Below are positions 6,902 to 13,552 of a stretch of DNA of 13,552 nt, piece by piece (the stretch's first letter is position 1; the number at the start of each line of letters is the position of its first letter). The stretch spans positions 1 to 13,552 of the forward strand of contig SPDF01000018.1 in NCBI GenBank assembly GCA_004525055.1. The letters are read 5' to 3'. Source of the stretch: Gemmatimonadales bacterium (GTDB lineage Bacteria; Gemmatimonadota; Gemmatimonadetes; Gemmatimonadales; GWC2-71-9). The notes beneath the pieces were generated by a model. It did no database searches, was not told where the DNA came from, and saw only the letters and a program-made list of their open reading frames with translations. Both the position numbers and the translations under genes were made by a program.

Positions 6902-9900
6902 CTAAAACTCCTGCTCCCAGAGGACGTCGAGACCGGCCTGGTACCTGTCGTTGGTGGTCAGCGGCGCCGTTTGCTGGTCGGCGGTGCACGAGGTCGACGG
7001 CTCGAAACTCGCGAGAAACCGAAACCCGCGCGCGAAGCGGTACTCGAAACTCGCCCCGATATTCTTGTAGCTGGTCGCACCGCCAGTGGTGCAGATCCCG
7101 GCGCTGAAGGTGAGGAACGTCTTGCGGCCGATCTGCCACCCAGCCGCCAGTTGGGTGGCCGTGGAGGAACCGTAGGCGCCTCCGGCCGTGCCGGGCCGCA
7201 ATTCAATGTAGTCCACCGGCACCCGGAGGTCCGTCACGAGGGCGCGTTGTAGTTCGCTGGTGACGGCGCTCGAGAGGTAGGCGAGCCCGAGGTTGAGCGC
7301 CTGCTGCTGGTCTCCGGCCGCACCCCCGGTCGTCTGCAGATTCGAAGCGGGCCGGCGGAACATCAGGTACGAGACGAGGTTGGTCTCGGAAATCGGCGGG
7401 AGAATCGTCGAGGTCAGCTCGAGCTTCGGCTCGAGCAACGTCCCGGTGATGGTCGCGATAACGGGCACATCCTGGCTCCCGTCGAGAGGACGCACGGTGT
7501 GCTCGGCGGTGATGTTGAGGTCGGCGTTAAGGTCCGGCGTGCCGAGAAACCGCACCTGTCCTTTCTGCACCTGGAAATCGCGGCGCACTGGCCCGATCAC
7601 CAGGGTGTAGTTCCCACGCAGCGCATCCATCCGCCCATCAACCCGATAGTCCCGGCGCAGCTTGTCCACCCGAACCTCGCCGCCCAGCTGGATGTTCGCT
7701 TCATTGGAGCGGAGCCAGAATGCGTCCCCCACGCGGACCGTGAGATTCTCGATGCGCAGCGAATCGACGAACCGGTTGCGCGTCGTGTAGCCGCGCTGGA
7801 GCATCCGCTGGAATCTCGCATCCAGGAGATCCCGGAATTCTGGATCGTCGAGGTCAACCACGTCCTTCGAGACCAGGTCGGCGAAGTACAGCGCGCCACG
7901 ATTCGCGGTGACCGCTCCAGTCAGCGTCGGTGAATTGAAGGGGCCGGTCAGTCGCATCCGGCCGCTGACATCGAGGGTCAGGAAGCCGCGGATCTCTGTC
8001 GTCAGGAAGTCGGCGGCCACCAGGCGGATGTCGAGCACCGGATTCGTCAGTGGGCGAAACCGGACGCTGCCGCTGGCGCGCAGCGACCCGTCGGCCGGCG
8101 CGCTGCGAAGCAGGAGGGAATCGAGTGCCAGCGAATCGCCCATGAACCGGGCGTGCCCCACGATGCTCGAGTAGCGCACGCCGAGGCTGGGCACCGACCC
8201 GCGTCCGTTGCGAACGTCGAGGAATCCCTCGAGCCGCGGAGCCTCCCAGGTCCCCGCCACCCGAACATCGGCGCTCATGGCGCCCGACATCCGCCGCAAT
8301 CGTGTGGTAAACGCCTCGAAGGTCCCGAGGTCCAGGCTGTCGGCGCGCGCATGAATCATCAGCGGGCCGTCGATCTGGCGCCGCGGCACCGATGCCAGCG
8401 CGAGGTCGAGGGGCAGCGCGACTTCGATGCCGAGAATCCGCTGGCCGGTCTTCCAGATGGAGAGATTGCCTTCGAGGAGCCGATCCTGGTAGTGCAGGAT
8501 CCCCTGGATGAATGGGGAGCGGAAATCACCGAACACGGCGTCGCCAAGGGATGCGGTGCCCTGAATGACCGGCGAGCGCCGGGTGCCGGCGATCTCGAGA
8601 TCCGCCCCGATAAACCCTGACACGCCCGCCGTGTCGCCGCGCATGAGCCCCGAGATGTCACGGAGGTCGATTCCATAGGCGTCGAGGCGAAGGTTGCCCG
8701 GCTGTACCCCTGGAAGGGTGCCGGACAGGTTGATTGCCCCCGAGCCATCCGAGGTCTCAAGCCGGACCGGAGAGAGCACCTGGCCAGAATCCGTCGTCAG
8801 CATCACCGCCGGAGCGAGGAGCACCCATCGATGGCCGCTCAACGCCATCGACATGGAGTCGATCGTCGTGAACTGCCTGTCGCCCCGGGCCGAATAGATT
8901 CCGTTGGCGCCAACAGCCGCCCCCGCTTCACCCTCGAACGACCCGGACCATTGCAGGGAATCGACCCAGCCCAGCGCCCCAACCCGCACGTTGCTCGTGA
9001 CCAACTGACCAAACGAGATGGAGTCGGCGAGCATCGCGAGACTCAACGAGGGGCGCGTGCCGCCCATCCAACCGAAGGTGGCCGAGAGCGAGTGCAGCCG
9101 ACCGCCTCGGAAGGTGAGATCACTGCCATCAGCGAAGCCGGACGCGACCAGCGAATCGAGCGACCCCGAGAGGGAGAAGTCGAGTCGCCCACGGCCCGCC
9201 AGTTCGGCCCCAGTAGAATCCGGCCCCAGTCCGAGCATCGCCACCAGCAGGGAGTCGAGCCCCTGCAGGCTGTCGAGCTGCGTCGTCAGCTCCATTCGCC
9301 CCTCGTGCGGGGCCACCCAACCCAACGTCCCGACCGAGCCCAGCCTGCCGCCGCGCCAATCGACGCCAAGCGTGTCGATGAGGATCAGGCTGTCGCGCAC
9401 CGAAATCCGCGCTTCCGCCGTGTCGATCCGGAATGCGTCGAACCGCCCCGGGCCCATCGCCCCGGCGATCGATCCCTCGGGAGCCCGCAGCGTGTCGATG
9501 GAGCCGCCGATCAGGACTTCGCCCGCCAGGTCGGACGTCGGGCCGATGCCGCGGAGCGCATGCAGGTCGAGGTGCTGAAAGTCGATGAGAAGCGAGTCAC
9601 CGCCCCAACGTGGAGGCATCACCGTCGCCGGACCCTGAACTCGCAGGTCGCCGATCTGGCCGCGCACGTTGGCGTCGAGATCCATCCGCTCCATCGTGCC
9701 GGCCAACCTGACCTGACCGGTGATCGAGCCCAGGCTGGGCAGGGTTGGGTATCCGGCGCGGATCCCCTCAAACGAGAGGGAGTCGAGCCGGAGGTCGCCA
9801 TCGAACGCGGTGACCAGCGTCCGTGTGTCCAGACGCACCCAGCCGTCGACCACGCTCACCGGACGCTCCCCGTCCCAGTGCCGCATCCCGCCGGTAAAGA

Positions 9901-11317
9901 GGACATCCTTCCACGGTCCCTCAAGGGTGCCAGACAGGCTGGCGCGGCCCTGCAGCGTGACTGAGGGCGTCAGGAGCTGCACCGTGCGCAGGTCGATGTC
10001 GGAGGACGCCAGTGCGAAGTCCCTGAACGTCAATCCGTCGGCGTTCCCCGTGAGAATCCGTCCCTGACCCACGAAGCTGCTCGTGGCGCCTCCGGGAACA
10101 CCAATGTCGGTGACCCGCACGTCGACCGAGAGCTGGAGATTGGAGAGCAGTCCCGTGCCGGCCACCTGTCCCGAGAGGCTGCCCCGAAGCGGGAGTGTGT
10201 CGAGATATGGGCGTGCGGCCTCCAGATCGAGGCGCTCGATCGCGAGATCCATGGCCCGCACCCCAAGCCCGCGGCGCACATCGGTGAGCACCACCAGCTG
10301 GCCGTCGATCCGGGTCGTATCATTCTCGAGATGGAGCTCCTGCAGATCGAAGCTGGCGCGATCCGCGTCCTGGGACTTCCCGACGACGACCGTGCTGCCG
10401 TGAAGCGCGGGAAAGTCGGGGGAGACCCACCGCAAATCCACCAGGTCCAGTTCGCTGAATTGCATGTTGAAATCGAGGAGCAAGGGCCCTGCGGGAAAAG
10501 TCACCACACCGGACCCCTGAAACCGGGATCCCGGCAGGGCACCGCGCGTGATTTCAAAGATGAGGCTGTCCTTATGGATGCGTGCGCGGCCCCGCACCTG
10601 CTGGACACGGACCCCGGGATCGCTCACCCGCACCCCCAGCGTGTCGATGACCATCGAGAGGGGATCGCGATTCGGCGTGCTGATCGTAAGGCGGTCCAGC
10701 CCGAGATCGAGACTGTCGAACCGTCGGATCAGTTCGAGACCCTCCGCCCCTTCCACAATGACTCGCCCAGGGAACGCGCGCTCAGCCGCCAACACTGAGT
10801 CGCGCGCACCGGCCCGGATCCGGGACGGGGGATTCCAGGGCAGGCGCAACGTGAGCGTGCCACCGTGAATTTCGAGATTATGAATTTCGATCAACGGCGG
10901 ACGGCCGGTGCCGGTCCCCTCGCCGAGATGCAGGACTTCCTCGTAGTTCATCCGGCCGTTGCGGCGTCGAACCAGGTCGATGACCGGAGCTTCGGCGTGC
11001 ACAGCGGAAAAGTCGAACCGCCCGGCCAGAAGATTCGGGAGCTGGTAGCTGACGTCGAGTCGGGGAAAGTCCGCTACCACGGCACCACTGCTGTCCTTCA
11101 GCACCACGCCGCGCAACGAAAGCCGGGTGAGGAAATTCCCCGATACCTGGCCGATGGTGAGGTGCCCGCGAAAGATCCGGTCGGAGAGGGAGGTGACGGT
11201 ACGCGCCAGCAGCCGTCGGCCGGGGGGCGCCACCGTCAGCGCGGCCAACATGCCCACCACCAGCGCGACGGTACCGAAGCCGGTCACGAACACGATGTGG
11301 GCGAGTCGGCGGCGCAT
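6902..11317 (-). CDS. tamB: TamB-like translocation and assembly module protein
   Basis: 1471 residues with an N-terminal membrane anchor (about 8-30, VFVTGFGTVALVVGMLAALT) after a basic start, so inner-membrane anchored and periplasm-spanning. The bulk is a long run of amphipathic beta segments as in AsmA/TamB proteins, which form a hydrophobic groove. The last about 350 residues fit the TamB/DUF490 domain: QVRFLGTPDLNADLNI, VIATITGTLLEPKLELTST, and ISETNLVSYLMF, ending in a beta segment closing with the terminal EF typical of the family. Family members work with TamA in barrel biogenesis and carry phospholipid to the outer membrane. The short motif DSL recurs about 13 times, and only two cysteines (C1409, C1444) occur, both near the C-terminus. 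Its ATG shares one base with the tamA stop (TGATG). Length is somewhat above E. coli TamB. The call is firm by C-terminal domain and partner gene. Confidence 0.95.
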   Translation of the reverse strand: MRRRLAHIVFVTGFGTVALVVGMLAALTVAPPGRRLLARTVTSLSDRIFRGHLTIGQVSGNFLTRLSLRGVVLKDSSGAVVADFPRLDVSYQLPNLLAGRFDFSAVHAEAPVIDLVRRRNGRMNYEEVLHLGEGTGTGRPPLIEIHNLEIHGGTLTLRLPWNPPSRIRAGARDSVLAAERAFPGRVIVEGAEGLELIRRFDSLDLGLDRLTISTPNRDPLSMVIDTLGVRVSDPGVRVQQVRGRARIHKDSLIFEITRGALPGSRFQGSGVVTFPAGPLLLDFNMQFSELDLVDLRWVSPDFPALHGSTVVVGKSQDADRASFDLQELHLENDTTRIDGQLVVLTDVRRGLGVRAMDLAIERLDLEAARPYLDTLPLRGSLSGQVAGTGLLSNLQLSVDVRVTDIGVPGGATSSFVGQGRILTGNADGLTFRDFALASSDIDLRTVQLLTPSVTLQGRASLSGTLEGPWKDVLFTGGMRHWDGERPVSVVDGWVRLDTRTLVTAFDGDLRLDSLSFEGIRAGYPTLPSLGSITGQVRLAGTMERMDLDANVRGQIGDLRVQGPATVMPPRWGGDSLLIDFQHLDLHALRGIGPTSDLAGEVLIGGSIDTLRAPEGSIAGAMGPGRFDAFRIDTAEARISVRDSLILIDTLGVDWRGGRLGSVGTLGWVAPHEGRMELTTQLDSLQGLDSLLVAMLGLGPDSTGAELAGRGRLDFSLSGSLDSLVASGFADGSDLTFRGGRLHSLSATFGWMGGTRPSLSLAMLADSISFGQLVTSNVRVGALGWVDSLQWSGSFEGEAGAAVGANGIYSARGDRQFTTIDSMSMALSGHRWVLLAPAVMLTTDSGQVLSPVRLETSDGSGAINLSGTLPGVQPGNLRLDAYGIDLRDISGLMRGDTAGVSGFIGADLEIAGTRRSPVIQGTASLGDAVFGDFRSPFIQGILHYQDRLLEGNLSIWKTGQRILGIEVALPLDLALASVPRRQIDGPLMIHARADSLDLGTFEAFTTRLRRMSGAMSADVRVAGTWEAPRLEGFLDVRNGRGSVPSLGVRYSSIVGHARFMGDSLALDSLLLRSAPADGSLRASGSVRFRPLTNPVLDIRLVAADFLTTEIRGFLTLDVSGRMRLTGPFNSPTLTGAVTANRGALYFADLVSKDVVDLDDPEFRDLLDARFQRMLQRGYTTRNRFVDSLRIENLTVRVGDAFWLRSNEANIQLGGEVRVDKLRRDYRVDGRMDALRGNYTLVIGPVRRDFQVQKGQVRFLGTPDLNADLNITAEHTVRPLDGSQDVPVIATITGTLLEPKLELTSTILPPISETNLVSYLMFRRPASNLQTTGGAAGDQQQALNLGLAYLSSAVTSELQRALVTDLRVPVDYIELRPGTAGGAYGSSTATQLAAGWQIGRKTFLTFSAGICTTGGATSYKNIGASFEYRFARGFRFLASFEPSTSCTADQQTAPLTTNDRYQAGLDVLWEQEF
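6908..6912 (-). promoter_or_regulatory. Shine-Dalgarno AGGAG for the lipid kinase, inside tamB
   Basis: AGGAG on the minus strand lies within the last codons of tamB and is seven bases from the GTG at 6900. It supports the non-ATG start and ties lipid kinase translation to the end of tamB. Confidence 0.7.
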
Positions 11318-13431
11318 CAGAATGGCTGTCCGACGGCGAAGTGGAACACGAACCGATCGGGATTGCCAGCGGGGGTGTAGCTGTCACGGATCCTGACCAC
11401 CGCATCATTCTGGCTCAGGTACAGGGCCCCTGGCTGCTGCGCATATCCGTTATAGCCAACGTCGAGGCGCACTGGTCCCAGAGGCGTGACGAGCCGGATC
11501 CCGACACCAGGCGTGACGCGAACCTCTGGCGTGTTTTGGTATCGATCCCAGAGTACCCCTGCGTCCACGAACGCCACCCACCGGAAGATGCGGCCCAACA
11601 TGGGCGAAGGCATGCGCACCTCGACATTCCCGACGACGAGCGTGTTTCCGCCGATGGGCGAGTAGCTGATCGCCCCATCGGGTATCGGTGTATTCCCGGG
11701 ATTGGTCGTATCGATCGCGATGGTGTCGTTGACGATCAGGTAGTTGATCGGTCCGAGACCGTTGAGTTGATAGCCGCGGACGTCGTTCGGGCCGCCGGCG
11801 TAGAACCGGTTGGCCGGTGGGATGTAGTTGGTCTCCTCCAGGGTGTTAAACGAGGTGAGTGGTGCCCACATCGCCCCCGCGCGCAGTCGGAAGCTCAACG
11901 CCATTTGACGGGAGAGCGTCCGATACCAGGCGCGGTTGGCCACCAGCTGGACGAACTGCTGGGATTCGCTCGAGCCGAGGAGCTGCGCGCTCAGCGTGGC
12001 CTGCACGGTCGTTCGGTGGCCACGCGTCGGGTTGATGGGGTTGTTCACCGACGGAAAGGTCGCCGAAGCGCTCAAGGCACCGAGTCCCTGGTCCGAACTC
12101 AGCTGGGCTATGTCCTCGGAACTGCATACCAGGAGGGACACGCAGAAACTCGCCGGGCTCGCCTGGGTGCTGCCATAGGTGTAGGAGTACGTCAGGGCCA
12201 ACTTCGCCTCGCGGAGCGTCTCGCGGTTGAGGCTCAACCCGGCGCCGACTTCCTGCCGCAAGTACACGAGGTAGTCGGAGCGCCGGTCGGCGAACACGGT
12301 GGTCGTCAACGTATTGTGCGGTGAGAGGAACGCCGGCCGGCGGAGCGATACCGCCAGGCTGTAGTTCAGCTCGCTCGAGCCCAGCGTGTCCGGCTTGAGC
12401 TGCGAACAGAGGAATCCGTCCTGCATCCCCCAATCCGTCGGCGCGCCGACGCCGATCTTTGACAATCGGCCGCTGATGTCGAGAATACGTCCCCCGCCGG
12501 CGAAATTCCGGAACGCGATCCCGGCGCCGACGCGGAAGCAGTCGTCCGTCGCGTACCCGACACTGCCCCGTGCGCGCCGCGGCTTGCTCTCGGCGACCCG
12601 CACGGTGAGCGGCACGGACTCGGCGGCCGGGTCGTACGTCGCGCTGTCGATCCCAACGGCAGCGAAGCTATACAGCTCAGAGCGGTACAGGTTGCGCTGG
12701 CTCCGGTACAAATCCTCCTGCGAAAACTGCTGCCCGGGTCGCGTGGCCAGCAGCGAGCGCGCGACCTTCGGCGAGGTCCGTTCGGTGCCCGAGATGGTGA
12801 TGCCACCCACATCGGAGCGCGGCCCGGTTTGCAGGTCGACGGCGGCGTTCGCGCTCAGGTCGGTCTTGTCCCGCTCAAAACTCTGGAAGGCGATCGCGTC
12901 CGGATAGCCTTGGTTTCGGAGACGGCGCACGAGTGTATCCGATGTCGCGTCGAGCAGGATCCGGCTGAACGGATCTCCTGCGCGGAGCGGAAGGTCTCGT
13001 GTCACGACCCCGGGCTTCGCGACGGAGTCGAGGCCGAGCACCTCGAGCGAATCAAGAATGACCGGCGGCCCTTCGTCGATCAGGAAGGTGATGTAGATGT
13101 CCTTCTCGGTCCGACGCACCGCGGTGTCGACCGCGACGTTCATGTAGCCGCTCTTCCGATAGAGCAGCGTGATGCGCAGGACGTCGCGATCGAACTCCAG
13201 CTGATCGAAGATGCGCTTTTCGCCGAGCCCGATCCAGCGCACGAGGCTGGCCCGGGCAAACCAGGACGAATTCGTCGTCGCAATGGCCGCCGCGAGTTGC
13301 ATCGCGTCCAGCGCATGATTGCCCTTGAAGGACAACCCGCGAACGATCAACGGCTCGTCCTGCGCGCGGAGCGGCGCGACGGCCAGTAGCGTGGCAAGCA
13401 CCGCGAGGAGCGCGCCTCGCGGCACGCTCAC
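11317..13431 (-). CDS. tamA: TamA-like Omp85-family outer-membrane barrel protein
   Basis: 704 residues from a GTG start. Residues 1-23 are a signal peptide with probable cleavage after LRA (A23-Q24). Three POTRA-like domains follow, about 27-120, 123-204 and 208-282 (FKGNHALDAMQL; LEVLGLDSVAKPGVVTRDLP; ISGTERTSPKVARSLL). The C-terminal barrel (about 285-704) has RFYAGG (542-547), the conserved L6-loop VRGY (551-554), LGPVRLDVGY (651-660) and a terminal phenylalanine as the barrel signal. Three POTRAs and an adjacent tamB favour TamA over BamA, although the barrel, about 420 residues, is longer than in E. coli TamA, implying larger loops. Four cysteines (298, 342, 430, 436) lie only in the barrel. 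In-frame TGA at 13446-13444 blocks any upstream extension; the ribosome site is weak. A start at the second GTG, two codons on, is possible. It is the first gene of the cluster. Confidence 0.93.
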   Translation of the reverse strand: MSVPRGALLAVLATLLAVAPLRAQDEPLIVRGLSFKGNHALDAMQLAAAIATTNSSWFARASLVRWIGLGEKRIFDQLEFDRDVLRITLLYRKSGYMNVAVDTAVRRTEKDIYITFLIDEGPPVILDSLEVLGLDSVAKPGVVTRDLPLRAGDPFSRILLDATSDTLVRRLRNQGYPDAIAFQSFERDKTDLSANAAVDLQTGPRSDVGGITISGTERTSPKVARSLLATRPGQQFSQEDLYRSQRNLYRSELYSFAAVGIDSATYDPAAESVPLTVRVAESKPRRARGSVGYATDDCFRVGAGIAFRNFAGGGRILDISGRLSKIGVGAPTDWGMQDGFLCSQLKPDTLGSSELNYSLAVSLRRPAFLSPHNTLTTTVFADRRSDYLVYLRQEVGAGLSLNRETLREAKLALTYSYTYGSTQASPASFCVSLLVCSSEDIAQLSSDQGLGALSASATFPSVNNPINPTRGHRTTVQATLSAQLLGSSESQQFVQLVANRAWYRTLSRQMALSFRLRAGAMWAPLTSFNTLEETNYIPPANRFYAGGPNDVRGYQLNGLGPINYLIVNDTIAIDTTNPGNTPIPDGAISYSPIGGNTLVVGNVEVRMPSPMLGRIFRWVAFVDAGVLWDRYQNTPEVRVTPGVGIRLVTPLGPVRLDVGYNGYAQQPGALYLSQNDAVVRIRDSYTPAGNPDRFVFHFAVGQPF

Positions 13432-13475
13432 GCGGCGTCCCGTTCAGAGGTGGGGGCGCTCGTGATTGACGGCAT
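13428..13475 (-). other. Possible 15-codon leader ORF overlapping the tamA start
   Basis: An ATG at 13475 opens a 15-codon frame (MPSITSAPTSERDAA) whose TGA overlaps the tamA GTG as GTGA, the same arrangement as other junctions in this cluster. No Shine-Dalgarno is seen before it, and a frame this short can arise by chance. If translated it would deliver ribosomes to the weakly marked tamA start. Confidence 0.25.
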
Positions 13476-13494
13476 GCTGTAAGATGCCTAGTTT
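13466..13494 (+). promoter_or_regulatory. Candidate rightward sigma70 promoter TTGACG-17-TAGTTT
   Basis: TTGACG (13466-13471) matches the -35 consensus at five of six positions; a 17-base spacer leads to TAGTTT (13489-13494), which matches TATAAT at only three. It points away from tamA, out of the window, and would make the region a divergent promoter if a plus-strand gene begins just beyond 13552. The inverted repeat fills its spacer. Weak evidence. Confidence 0.25.
13471..13488. repeat. Inverted repeat GGCAT-N8-ATGCC
   Basis: GGCAT (13471-13475) and ATGCC (13484-13488) form a perfect 5-base dyad around an 8-base centre in the AT-richer part of the tamA upstream region. It could be an operator half-site pair or a weak hairpin in the leader. 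It is short, so chance is not excluded. Confidence 0.35.
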
Positions 13495-13517
13495 CTTCAC
13501 CTTACGCCACAGCGATC

Positions 13518-13530
13518 GAGCCCCCGGCTC
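13518..13530. repeat. Short hairpin GAGCC-CCC-GGCTC
   Basis: A perfect 5-base stem with a 3-base loop near the right edge. It has no T-tract on either strand, so it is not a convincing intrinsic terminator; it may be chance in GC-rich sequence. Confidence 0.25.
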
Positions 13531-13552
13531 CCCCCTCCATCCGGTGCCCGGA

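Larger units (their letters stand above)
13432..13552. other. Intergenic region upstream of tamA, probable promoter region
   Basis: These 121 bases hold no recognisable gene. The stretch 13462-13505 is clearly less GC-rich than the surroundings, as expected for a promoter. Two minus-strand frames are open from the right edge, ending in TAA at 13504-13502 and TGA at 13446-13444, but neither translation looks like a known protein end. I could not find a convincing minus-strand sigma70 or sigma54 promoter for tamA. It is the only gap in the window large enough to hold the operon promoter. Confidence 0.5.

Noticed and set aside
11317..13431. The Omp85 gene as BamA
   Set aside because: Only three POTRA-like domains are visible where BamA usually has five, and the next gene is tamB. 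BamA is not fully excluded because barrel motifs are shared.
13518..13530. Hairpin at the right edge as an intrinsic terminator
   Set aside because: The stem is only five pairs and no U-tract follows on either strand.
13444..13551. A 35-codon minus-strand frame open from the right edge, ending 12 bases before tamA, as the tail of an upstream gene
   Set aside because: It has several codons rare for this window (CTA, TTA, AAA) and no recognisable protein end. The AT-richer composition fits a promoter region better. I cannot exclude it without sequence to the right.

Overview
This 13.5-kb, GC-rich window carries eight genes, all on the minus strand. They read from right to left as one tightly packed cluster. 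A signal-peptide-bearing Omp85-family outer-membrane barrel next to a TamB-type protein shows a Gram-negative (diderm) bacterium. The gene style fits Gemmatimonadota best: a signal peptide ending in Ala-Gln, a TamA-like barrel directly followed by TamB, a soluble multi-GAF/PAS kinase paired with an NtrC-type regulator, and very high third-position GC. That assignment is inference; Myxococcota or Acidobacteriota are not excluded.

Layout in transcription order: (1) 13552-13432, a short, locally less GC-rich intergenic region with dyads and a possible divergent promoter; (2) 13431-11317, TamA-like Omp85 protein with three POTRA domains; (3) 11317-6902, TamB-like inner-membrane-anchored protein of 1471 residues; (4) 6900-6004, DagK/YegS-type lipid kinase; (5) 6007-2741, soluble histidine kinase with about three GAF and three PAS domains; (6) 2736-1390, sigma54-dependent NtrC-family response regulator; (7) 1378-1199, a 59-residue eight-cysteine zinc-finger protein that simple ORF-length cut-offs miss; (8) 1202-408, SH3/NlpC-P60 endopeptidase of YkfC type; (9) 411-1, N-terminal part of a HAD-superfamily phosphatase that runs off the left edge.

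The seven junctions are a 1-nt overlap, a 1-nt gap, a 4-nt overlap, a 4-nt gap, an 11-nt gap, a 4-nt overlap and a 4-nt overlap. This strongly suggests one operon with translational coupling. Functionally it joins envelope building (TamA/TamB), phospholipid chemistry (lipid kinase), murein-peptide recycling (NlpC/P60) and a dedicated two-component sigma54 switch. The most interesting hypothesis is an envelope-lipid homeostasis operon in which the kinase/regulator pair controls, or responds to, TamAB-linked lipid traffic. The proteins are recognisable families; the arrangement and the small zinc protein are what deserve a second look. I saw no tRNA, rRNA, CRISPR, insertion sequence or convincing terminator. 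There is no gene-free stretch over 300 bases.
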